The translations under genes and the position numbers were made by a program. A DNA stretch of 64,000 nucleotides. Origin: Pseudaeromonas sp041441555. Its GTDB lineage: Bacteria > Pseudomonadota > Gammaproteobacteria > Enterobacterales > Aeromonadaceae. The stretch lies in contig JASDSW010000082.1 in the NCBI GenBank assembly GCA_041441555.1, positions 62,001 through 126,000 on the forward strand, read 5' to 3'. Positions 46,179-53,149 of this stretch are shown piece after piece (position 1 is the first letter of the stretch; the number at the start of each line of letters is the position of its first letter). The notes beneath the pieces were generated by a model, which saw nothing but the letters and a program-made list of their open reading frames with translations, made no database searches and had not been told where the DNA came from.

Positions 46179-47117
46179 CTACTCCTGAGCAAAATCGAGG
46201 CCCACCTGAATTTCCTCACGCAAGGTGGGTAACATACCCTCAAGTTCGGAGCGCTCCAACGGGCTCAGAGTGCCATAATCAAGCACCTCATCGATCCCGT
46301 CGGGACCAATCCGCACCCCTTGGGCGAAGAAACGGGCATGGGGTCCACCGCCATCGACATAGGCATATTCGACGACACCCGGCTCACCCTGTTTGGCATG
46401 CACCAGGGAGAGACAGAAACGGGCGGCCGCCTGCGCCATCGCCAGGGTGGCAGAGCCGGCCCCCAACTTGGCATTGACCACTTCCGTTCCCGCATTCTGG
46501 ACATGGCGGGTCATCTCTTCGAGTTCGTCGTGGGTAAAATGCTGCCCCACCACCTGAGAGAACAACGGCAAGATGGTGGTGCCGCTATGACCACCAATCA
46601 CCGGCACGGTCAAGGAGCCCATCCGGCACTTCATCGCCTTGGCGACAAAGGTTTCGGAGCGGATCACATCCAACGTCATGACGCCGAACAACTTGCGCGG
46701 ATCATAGTTGCCCGCCTGCTTCAAAATTTCAGCCGCCATCGGCGTGACGCTGTTCACCGGATTGGTGATGATGGCGATCATCGCCTGCGGACAAACCTCG
46801 GCACAGCTCTTGACCAGGTTTTTGACCACACCGGCGTTGACCTTGAACAGATCCGAGCGATCCATGCCGGGTTTGCGCGCAACCCCCGCCGGGATCATGA
46901 CAATATCGGCCCCCCGCAACGCCAACGGCAGGTCATCGCCGGTATAACCACTGACGGTCACATCGGTCGGGATGTGGCTCAGATCCACCGCCACCCCCGG
47001 AGTGACCGGTGACAAATCGTATAACGCCAGATCAAATCCGGGTGGCAAACGCAGTTTTAGCAGTAAGGAGAGTGACTGACCGATACCGCCGGCCGCCCCT
47101 AAAACAGCAACTTTCAT
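46179..47117 (-). CDS. mdh: Malate dehydrogenase
   Basis: Mdh oxidises malate to oxaloacetate with NAD+ in the TCA cycle. The 312-residue product has the Rossmann motif GAAGGIGQSLSLLL at residues 7-20 and the catalytic histidine in GGHSGTTILPL (about 177). Length equals the E. coli enzyme. In E. coli mdh faces argR directly; here the art operon lies between them. Confidence 0.97.
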   Translation of the reverse strand: MKVAVLGAAGGIGQSLSLLLKLRLPPGFDLALYDLSPVTPGVAVDLSHIPTDVTVSGYTGDDLPLALRGADIVMIPAGVARKPGMDRSDLFKVNAGVVKNLVKSCAEVCPQAMIAIITNPVNSVTPMAAEILKQAGNYDPRKLFGVMTLDVIRSETFVAKAMKCRMGSLTVPVIGGHSGTTILPLFSQVVGQHFTHDELEEMTRHVQNAGTEVVNAKLGAGSATLAMAQAAARFCLSLVHAKQGEPGVVEYAYVDGGGPHARFFAQGVRIGPDGIDEVLDYGTLSPLERSELEGMLPTLREEIQVGLDFAQE

Positions 47118-47335
47118 AGTGAGCTCCGAATGTTGTCATTGGGTGGGGGTGCATAAAATGTTACGGCTCTCCATCACCATAGAATAAACCTCCGATAGCG
47201 ACAAAAGGGAATGGCGGAACTGTGAAGCAGGAGGCACAACATCGGCGAGCAACGAGATTTCGCGTTGATATCAAAAGAAAAAGTATCTTCTCACGCATGT
47301 TTCGAGGCGCAGGCTCTCCCTCGATGGCTGGGCGT

Positions 47336-47370
47336 AAAAAAGGCCGGAGCCCTGAATCGAGCACCGGCCT
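47336..47370 (-). terminator. Terminator after the art operon
   Basis: On the minus strand AGGCCGG (47364-47370) pairs with CCGGCCT across a 16-base interior, and TTTTT follows. It lies 38 bases after the artM stop. The rest of the 290-base gap to mdh shows no gene. Confidence 0.75.
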
Positions 47371-47407
47371 CGTCAACGGAGAACCGCCAGGCTAACCACC
47401 AACCAAA

Positions 47408-48073
47408 CTATTCGTGTGGCGCAAAAGCCAATGCCCGTCGCTCCACCCAGCGAAAGAGCAGGGTCAGCAGGCCATTCATGGTCAGGTAGATGGCTCCGGC
47501 AACCCCCAGCACCCCCAGCGTGTCATAGGTTTGGGCATTGAGTCGTTGCGCGATGCCCATTACATCCATGATGGTAATGGTACTGGCCAGGGAGCTGCCC
47601 TTGAGGACCAGAATCACTTCATTGGAGTAACCGGGAACCGCATGCCGCATGGCATGGCGCAGCTTGATGCTCAGGGTCTGCCAGTTGGACATGCCCAGCG
47701 CGCGGCAAGCCAACACCTCGCCCGAGGGAATCGCATCGAGCGCACCCTTGAACAGCCGGGTCGAATAGGCGGCCGTATTGAACCCCAAGGCCAGCACGGC
47801 ACAGAACCAGGGTTCCTTCAGCCCCTGCCACAGCGGGCTCTCCTTGACCCAGTCAAATTGCGCCGGACCATAGTAAATGAGGAAGATCTGCACCAGCAGC
47901 GGCGTTCCGGTAAACAGCACCAGAAACAACTCCACCAACTGGCGGGCTACCGGTACGCGACGATCCAGGATCCAGGTCAGCAGCAGCGCCAACAGACCAC
48001 CGAGCAGCAGGCTCAGCAGGGTCAACTCCAGAGTAACCGAAAGACCGGTCAGCAACTCAGACAGATAGGTCAT
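47408..48073 (-). CDS. artM: Arginine ABC transporter permease ArtM
   Basis: ArtM is one of two inner-membrane permeases of the periplasmic arginine uptake system. The 221-residue product starts MTYLSELLTGLSVTLELTLL with GGAGG five bases upstream. It has five membrane segments and the EAA loop CRALGMSNWQTLSIKLRHAM. It follows artQ by one base and is the last gene of the operon. Confidence 0.9.
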   Translation of the reverse strand: MTYLSELLTGLSVTLELTLLSLLLGGLLALLLTWILDRRVPVARQLVELFLVLFTGTPLLVQIFLIYYGPAQFDWVKESPLWQGLKEPWFCAVLALGFNTAAYSTRLFKGALDAIPSGEVLACRALGMSNWQTLSIKLRHAMRHAVPGYSNEVILVLKGSSLASTITIMDVMGIAQRLNAQTYDTLGVLGVAGAIYLTMNGLLTLLFRWVERRALAFAPHE

Positions 48074-48074
48074 C

Positions 48075-48794
48075 TCAGCCTCCATACCGGAAACTGCGGC
48101 GGCGCAAGTATTCCAGCGCACGCCCACTGACCAGCGTGATGACCAGGTAGATGGCCGCCGCCACCGCATACCAGGTGAAGGGGCCATGGCCACTGGTCGG
48201 GCTGGCTACCGCCAGTTGGGATTGACGCATCAGATCATTCACTCCGATCAGCGACACCAGTGCCGTATCTTTGAGCAACACCAACCACTGGTTGCCCAAC
48301 CCAGGCAGCGCATGGCGCCAGGCTTGTGGCAAGACGATACGAAAGAAGGTGATCGCCGGAGACAACCCCAGGGCCTGTGCGGCCTGGCGTTGCCCTTTGG
48401 GGACCGCCTTCAGCGCCGCGCGCAGGGTCTGAGTGCCATAGGCGGCAAACAGCAGCGCCAGGGCAAACACCCCGCACCAGAAGGGACTCATTTCGACATA
48501 GTCCCAGGGCGCTCGGCACCAGCCTTGTTCCGGCAACAGGCTGGCACACCCCTGGTTGATGGCATCCGCCAGCAACAGCAGGATCTGCGACGAGCCGAAG
48601 TAGATGAACAGCACCACCAGGATTTCAGGCAGACCCCGAATCAGGGTAGTCAGGGTTGCCACCGGCCACCGCAGCCAGAGATGACGAGAAAGCTCTGCTG
48701 CACTCAGCAGCAGAGCCAACATCAGACCGATGAGCAGTGAAACCAAAGCCAGCCCCAAGGTCATCAGGGCGGCATCCAGCAGCAGGCTGATCAT
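48075..48794 (-). CDS. artQ: Arginine ABC transporter permease ArtQ
   Basis: The second permease of the transporter, 239 residues, with five membrane segments and the EAA loop AAQALGLSPAITFFRIVLPQ. Its ATG overlaps the artJ stop by one base (TAATG). Together with ArtM it should form the membrane channel driven by ArtP. Confidence 0.9.
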   Translation of the reverse strand: MISLLLDAALMTLGLALVSLLIGLMLALLLSAAELSRHLWLRWPVATLTTLIRGLPEILVVLFIYFGSSQILLLLADAINQGCASLLPEQGWCRAPWDYVEMSPFWCGVFALALLFAAYGTQTLRAALKAVPKGQRQAAQALGLSPAITFFRIVLPQAWRHALPGLGNQWLVLLKDTALVSLIGVNDLMRQSQLAVASPTSGHGPFTWYAVAAAIYLVITLVSGRALEYLRRRSFRYGG

Positions 48795-49534
48795 TATTTG
48801 CTGAAGTACTTAGCGTAGAGCTTCTGATAGGTACCATTAGCCTTGATCGCCGCCAGCCCCTGGTTCAGGCTGTCCAACAGGGCCTTGTTCCCCTTGTTGA
48901 CCGCGATGGCAAAACCAGCCCCGAAGTACTTGGCGTCGGTCACCGGCTGGCCGACCATCTGGTAACCGGCATGGCTCTTGAGCCACTCGGCCGCCACGGC
49001 GGTATCGGCAAACACGGCATCAACCCGGCCGCTGGTCAGATCCATCAGCGCATTTTGATAGCTGGCGTAGGGCACCACCTTGACTTCCTTGCCCTTGAGC
49101 TGCTCGAGCAGGTAGGACTGATGCGAGGTACCGTTCTGCACGCCAACGTTCTTGCCGGTCAGTTGGGCGGCATCCGAGAACTTGCCCTGGGCGGCGACAA
49201 ACACGGCCGAGTTTTCGTAGTAGATATTGGAGAAATCAACCTGCTTGGCCCGCTCTTCGGTCACGTCCATGGCGGCAATGGCCGCATCGAAGCGGCGGAA
49301 CTTCAGACTCGGGATCAGGCTGTCAAACGCCTGGTTGCTGAAGGTACAGGTCAACTTGGCTTCGGCACACACCGCCTGCGCCAGTTCAATATCAAATCCG
49401 GAGAATTCATTCTTGTCGTTCATGAACTCAAACGGTGGGTAGGTGGCCTCCGTGACAAACTTGACCTCGGTGGCCATCGCGTTAGCGGAGAGCAGCGTCA
49501 ATGCGGCAAGAGCGGCGAATACTGGCTTCATCAT
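48794..49534 (-). CDS. artJ: Arginine-type periplasmic binding protein
   Basis: A 246-residue secreted protein with a signal peptide (residues 1-21, cut at AMA-TEV). The mature part follows the family-3 solute-binding pattern: TYPPFEFMNDKNEFSGFDIE, AIAAMDVTEERAKQVDFS and NGTSHQSY. The operon context (artP, artQ, artM) and the nearby argR point to arginine. The true ligand could also be another basic amino acid. Two ATG codons stand in tandem at the start. E. coli has both artI and artJ, and only one is present here. Confidence 0.88.
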   Translation of the reverse strand: MMKPVFAALAALTLLSANAMATEVKFVTEATYPPFEFMNDKNEFSGFDIELAQAVCAEAKLTCTFSNQAFDSLIPSLKFRRFDAAIAAMDVTEERAKQVDFSNIYYENSAVFVAAQGKFSDAAQLTGKNVGVQNGTSHQSYLLEQLKGKEVKVVPYASYQNALMDLTSGRVDAVFADTAVAAEWLKSHAGYQMVGQPVTDAKYFGAGFAIAVNKGNKALLDSLNQGLAAIKANGTYQKLYAKYFSK

Positions 49535-49555
49535 TTACCTTCCTGGACTGGTTGA

Positions 49556-50296
49556 TTAGTGTTGCAAAAATTCCGCAAACCGAACGGTCTGCGGTTCAAC
49601 AAAGTGCTGGGCACTGCCCATCTCGACGATCTGGCCCTGTTCCAGATAGATCACCTGGGTCGCTACGCGTCGGGCAAACTCCACCTCATGGGTGACCACC
49701 ACCTGGGTGATCCCGGTGCCAGCCAGTTTGCGGATAATTTCCGCCACCTCTTTGGTGATCTCCGGATCCAGCGCCGCCGTCGGCTCATCGAACAGCAGGA
49801 TTGCCGGGTCCATCATCAAGGCTCGCGCGATCGCCACCCGCTGTTGCTGACCACCGGAGAGGCTGGATGGCCACACCTGACGCTTCTCGGCCAGCTTCAA
49901 CTGACTGAGCAGATAGCCGGCCTTATCCTGAGCCTCTTTCTTGCTCATCCCCAACACCTTGATGGGAGCTTCAAGCAAGTTCTGTTCCACGGTCAGATGG
50001 GGCCACAGATGGTATTGCTGAAACACCATGCCGACCTTGCCGCGTAACAGCTGTGTCCGTTTGGCATAATCCGCCTGTTGCGCCGCTGCGGGAAACGAGA
50101 AACGCTCGCCGGCGATCAACAGCTCGCCCTCATCCGGCGTATCCAGCAGGTTCATCAACCGCAACAGCGAACTCTTGCCTGCGCCACTCGGCCCCAGCAG
50201 AACCAGCGTTTCCCCCGCGTCACACTTGAAGGAGACCTTGCGCAGGATCTGTTGCTGATGCCAGGACTTTGAGATTCCTTTGAGTTCAATTCCCAT
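49556..50296 (-). CDS. artP: Arginine ABC transporter ATP-binding protein
   Basis: ArtP is the ATPase of the transporter. The start MGIELKGISKSWHQQ gives 246 residues, close to E. coli ArtP. Walker A is GPSGAGKSS (about 37-45), the signature is LSGGQQQRVAIARAL, and Walker B is ILLFDEPTAALDPE. A TTG eight codons upstream is possible. First gene of the operon, divergent from argR across 164 bases that contain inverted repeats. Confidence 0.93.
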   Translation of the reverse strand: MGIELKGISKSWHQQQILRKVSFKCDAGETLVLLGPSGAGKSSLLRLMNLLDTPDEGELLIAGERFSFPAAAQQADYAKRTQLLRGKVGMVFQQYHLWPHLTVEQNLLEAPIKVLGMSKKEAQDKAGYLLSQLKLAEKRQVWPSSLSGGQQQRVAIARALMMDPAILLFDEPTAALDPEITKEVAEIIRKLAGTGITQVVVTHEVEFARRVATQVIYLEQGQIVEMGSAQHFVEPQTVRFAEFLQH

Positions 50297-50367
50297 GGAT
50301 TGCGATGGCCTTTTATCCAAACTTTGCGCCGATTTTAGTCTCCGAAGCAGTCAATGCAAGAAATTTG

Positions 50368-50422
50368 TGCATCCTTATGCAGAATTATCGGCTAATTCTT
50401 GAAAATTTTGGCATACGGATGC
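50368..50422. promoter_or_regulatory. Three inverted repeats between artP and argR, candidate ArgR operator
   Basis: TGCAT-CCTT-ATGCA (50368-50381), AGAATTA-TCGGC-TAATTCT (50381-50399) and GCAT-ACGG-ATGC (50411-50422) lie in the divergent promoter region. The first has the TGCAT-N4-ATGCA shape of some ARG boxes. ArgR control of both its own gene and arginine uptake is known in E. coli; binding here is inferred. Confidence 0.5.
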
Positions 50423-50460
50423 AAAATTATGGTTCGTCCAGACAACCTAATTAGTTGGCC

Positions 50461-50931
50461 ATGAAGCCCGGTGAAAAACAGGAACAGCTGATCAAGGCAT
50501 TTAAAGCCTTGCTAAGAGAAGAGCGTTTCGGCTCGCAGGCGGAAATTGTCACTGCCTTGCACGAAATGGGTTACGAGAACATCAACCAGTCCAAGGTTTC
50601 GCGCATGCTGAGCCGTTTTGGTGCAGTACGGACGCGCAATGCCAAGATGGAGATGGTCTACTGCCTTCCCGTCGAGCTGGGTGTGCCAACCATCAACAGC
50701 CCGCTCAAGAACCTGGTGTTGAATGTTGACCACAATGGCTTCCTGTTGGTGATCCACACCAGCCCCGGTGCCGCACAGTTGATCGCCCGCCTGTTGGATT
50801 CGCTGGGTAAGGCGGAAGGGATCCTCGGCACCATAGCGGGCGATGACACCATCTTCATCACCCCGACCGCTGAAACCGACATGGACGAGCTGTACGACTC
50901 CGTCCTGGAGCTGTTCGAGCATACGGGTTAG
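50461..50931 (+). CDS. argR: Arginine repressor ArgR
   Basis: ArgR is the hexameric arginine-dependent repressor of arginine genes and an Xer accessory factor. The 156-residue product has the winged helix-turn-helix NINQSKVSRMLSRFGAVRTR. Its C-terminal arginine-binding domain has HTSPGAAQLIARLLDSLGKA and GTIAGDDTIF. An ATG at 50461 is chosen over TTG at 50455 on family length; neither has a good ribosome site. Confidence 0.96.
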   Translation: MKPGEKQEQLIKAFKALLREERFGSQAEIVTALHEMGYENINQSKVSRMLSRFGAVRTRNAKMEMVYCLPVELGVPTINSPLKNLVLNVDHNGFLLVIHTSPGAAQLIARLLDSLGKAEGILGTIAGDDTIFITPTAETDMDELYDSVLELFEHTG

Positions 50932-50959
50932 TCGCTGTTCAGCTTCTGCAAAAACCATG

Positions 50960-50987
50960 AAAAAACCCGGCCGATGCCGGGTTTTTT
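50960..50987. terminator. Bidirectional terminator between argR and the DyP gene
   Basis: AAAAAACCCGGC-CGAT-GCCGGGTTTTTT is a perfect 12-base stem with A and T runs on both sides. It serves argR (plus) and the convergent peroxidase gene (minus). Confidence 0.93.
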
Positions 50988-51000
50988 ATGCCTGCAACCG

Positions 51001-51942
51001 TTAGCGCGTCAGCATCACGCCGCCTTGTTGCAAGAAGGTCTGGGACGGAGCGAAGAAGGCCGCGCCGGTCAGCGCTCGGGTGTAACGCAGCAGGTGGTCA
51101 TAGTGACCTGCCGCATCCCCCTCCACCATGCTACGCAGCATGTCGGCAAAGTGCTCCGGGGTGTGGCAGCAACTGATGAAATAGAGCCCCTGCTGTTCCA
51201 GGGTTCCCCACGGCATCGACTGGCGCAGGATCTCCTTGCTATTCCCAACCTCGTCCTTGAGGTTGACCCGCTTGATATGACAGGTCAGCGGCTTGTCGAC
51301 GGAGGCGTACTCGATGTTGTCCTGCTTGGTGCGGCCGATGGTGTCTTCCTGCTGCTTGAGTGCCAGTCGTTGCCATTGAGCCATGGCATGTTGATAGCGC
51401 TGCACATGCAGGTAACTCCCCCCGGCAAACTGCCCCTCCGCCACCAAAGCCACCTCGGCTCTGTGTTCACCTTGGGGATTCTCGGTACCATCGACAAATC
51501 CCGTCAGATCGCGAAAATCGAGGAAGCGGAATCCGCGCTGCTCCTCACGCAACTGCACCTTGCCCGCCAACCGCGCCATCAGACGTTGTCCGGCCAGGTG
51601 CAACACATCGACGCGATCGCCCCGCAACTGGAAGAAGAGATCAAAGGGGGTCTCAGGCATCTGGCGCTCACCCACCCCCAGAGCCGGGAAGGGCGCCAGT
51701 AACGGCGGACGCATCGCATAGAGCCGATCCCAAACGCCGGCACCGATCCCCACTAGGCCACTGAAGTTGGCCTCCGGGTAGCTGGTTGCCAGCTCCTGGC
51801 ACAGCTCCGGGAAATGCATCAACGCCAATCTGACCTCATGTTCCGCCCCCGGCAGAACATCCATCATCAGGTAGTAGCCATGCAGGTTCGGTTCGGCACA
51901 CACCCCGCGCTGGGCCACTTCGGCAACCTGGACATTTGACAT
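51001..51942 (-). CDS. DyP-type haem peroxidase (YfeX-like)
   Basis: DyP peroxidases use haem and hydrogen peroxide to oxidise dyes and phenols. The 313-residue product starts MSNVQVAEVAQRGVCAEPN, with AAAGGAG eight bases upstream. It carries the defining GXXDG motif in LTGFVDGTENPQ (about 144-155) and the SCCHTPEHF region near the C-terminus. No signal peptide is seen, so it is cytoplasmic, as is typical for the B/YfeX group. No encapsulin gene is adjacent. The physiological substrate is unknown. Confidence 0.9.
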   Translation of the reverse strand: MSNVQVAEVAQRGVCAEPNLHGYYLMMDVLPGAEHEVRLALMHFPELCQELATSYPEANFSGLVGIGAGVWDRLYAMRPPLLAPFPALGVGERQMPETPFDLFFQLRGDRVDVLHLAGQRLMARLAGKVQLREEQRGFRFLDFRDLTGFVDGTENPQGEHRAEVALVAEGQFAGGSYLHVQRYQHAMAQWQRLALKQQEDTIGRTKQDNIEYASVDKPLTCHIKRVNLKDEVGNSKEILRQSMPWGTLEQQGLYFISCCHTPEHFADMLRSMVEGDAAGHYDHLLRYTRALTGAAFFAPSQTFLQQGGVMLTR

Positions 51943-52031
51943 CTTTGGGTCTCCTTTGCGAATCATTGCCAACCACTATACGTGATTACTCCGGCAAATG
52001 GTGTGTTCCAACCAGCAGAGAAAATCGAGAC

Positions 52032-52055
52032 AAAAAAAGAGACCCAGAGGGTCTC
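52032..52055 (-). terminator. Terminator after glnK
   Basis: On the minus strand GAGACCC-TCT-GGGTCTC is followed by TTTTTTT. A second GC hairpin (CCGGCGGC/GCCGCCGCCGG) lies between it and the glnK stop. Confidence 0.88.
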
Positions 52056-52121
52056 AGATCCTAGCGCGTACCGCGCGATGACACAGCCGGCGGCCATGCA
52101 GGCCGCCGCCGGAATGAACGA

Positions 52122-52460
52122 CTAGAGCGCTTCATCATCCACTTCGCCGGTGCGGATACGCACCACATGAGCCAGATCGTAGACGAAGATCTTGCCATCG
52201 CCGATCTTGCCGGTATAGGCCGCCTTGCAGATCGCCTCGATGATGCTCTCTACATTTTCGCTGCTGCTGGCAATTTCCAGCTTCACCTTGGGCAGAAAAT
52301 CGACCTGATATTCGGCGCCGCGATAGAGTTCGGTGTGGCCCTTTTGCCGACCAAAACCTTTCACTTCGGATACCGTCATACCGTCAACGCCCAGAGCCGC
52401 TACCGCCTCACGCACGTCATCGAGCTTAAAGGGTTTAATGATTGCACTGATAAGCTTCAT
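52122..52460 (-). CDS. glnK: P-II nitrogen regulatory protein (GlnK-like)
   Basis: P-II proteins sense 2-oxoglutarate, ATP/ADP and glutamine-driven uridylylation, and control AmtB and NtrB. The 112-residue product has the uridylylated tyrosine in the T-loop ELYRGAEYQVDFLPK (Y51) and the KAAYTGKIGDGKIFV B-loop. MKL at the start and the AL end favour GlnK over GlnB, but some T-loop residues are GlnB-like. No amtB is adjacent. A sigma-54 promoter with an upstream NtrC-type site supports a nitrogen-starvation-induced GlnK. Confidence 0.88.
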   Translation of the reverse strand: MKLISAIIKPFKLDDVREAVAALGVDGMTVSEVKGFGRQKGHTELYRGAEYQVDFLPKVKLEIASSSENVESIIEAICKAAYTGKIGDGKIFVYDLAHVVRIRTGEVDDEAL

Positions 52461-52505
52461 ACCTTGTCTCCCGCTCCCTGGTTGATATGGGGTTTCGCAA
52501 ACTAA

Positions 52506-52521
52506 TTCAATGTCTGTGCCA
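52506..52521 (-). promoter_or_regulatory. Sigma-54 promoter of glnK
   Basis: The minus strand reads TGGCACAGACATTGAA. The -24 element TGGCAC is perfect and the -12 element TTGAA differs from TTGCA by one base. Spacing between the elements is standard. The start site would be near 52497, about 37 bases before the glnK ATG. Confidence 0.6.
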
Positions 52522-52628
52522 CATTAATAATATCGATTTAAATCAATGAGATATCCATCAGCGCCAGAGACGGGTGGCAATCTTCCATTCCAATTGGTGC
52601 AGCCTGGCTCCAGATGTCACCTGACAGG

Positions 52629-52643
52629 GCACCATAACAGTGC
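52629..52643. promoter_or_regulatory. NtrC-type enhancer site
   Basis: GCAC-N7-GTGC, the NtrC consensus spacing, lies about 110 bases upstream of the sigma-54 promoter. A related half-site sequence GCACCAATTGG (minus strand, about 52591-52601) lies between them. The position is normal for an NtrC enhancer. Confidence 0.55.
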
Positions 52644-52668
52644 AATAGCCTGCACCTCCGCGCGCCGC

Positions 52669-53046
52669 TCAACCGTTGGACTCAGCCACCACAAACTCAC
52701 GCCAAGCCAGCAGCAGATGACGCAGATCGTCGAGACCACATCCCGACATCTGCTCCTCATCGTAATAGGCCATATCCGGCTCCAGCTCATCGGCAAAATC
52801 AAACTGCACCACGTTGGCCGAGATTTCCGCCTCGTCATCCCCCAACTGCAGGGTATAACCTCCCGAGTGCAGCGTGATCAGCTCCAGCTCGCCCTGTTGC
52901 ACACGCTCGATATCCTGCAACAGCTGCTCGATGGTCACGAGGTTGGTCGCCACCTCTTCATTCAGCCAGTGGCCAAAGGCCTCGTGACCCATGGCCAACT
53001 TGACCTGTAGAGCGCCATCCGCTCGTTTAATAAATTCGTAATCCAT
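52669..53046 (-). CDS. yacL: YacL-family protein (UPF0231)
   Basis: A 125-residue acidic cytoplasmic protein starting MDYEFIKRADGALQVKLAMG. It matches E. coli YacL at the N-terminus (MDYEF, MGHE-x-GHW-NEEV) and near MAYYDEEQMSGCGLDD. In E. coli yacL also follows acnB. Function unknown. A terminator separates it from acnB. Confidence 0.88.
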   Translation of the reverse strand: MDYEFIKRADGALQVKLAMGHEAFGHWLNEEVATNLVTIEQLLQDIERVQQGELELITLHSGGYTLQLGDDEAEISANVVQFDFADELEPDMAYYDEEQMSGCGLDDLRHLLLAWREFVVAESNG

Positions 53047-53099
53047 GATCAGCCCTCACGGCATGCTTGCCTTTAGTCTAGGGCAGAAGTCGCGCCGAT

Positions 53100-53127
53100 A
53101 AAAAACGGGGCGCCATCAGGCGCCCCG
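53100..53127 (-). terminator. Terminator after acnB
   Basis: On the minus strand CGGGGCGCC-TGAT-GGCGCCCCG is followed by TTTTTT. It starts 23 bases after the acnB stop. Confidence 0.92.
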
Positions 53128-53149
53128 CGATGTGATGCAACAGTCACTC

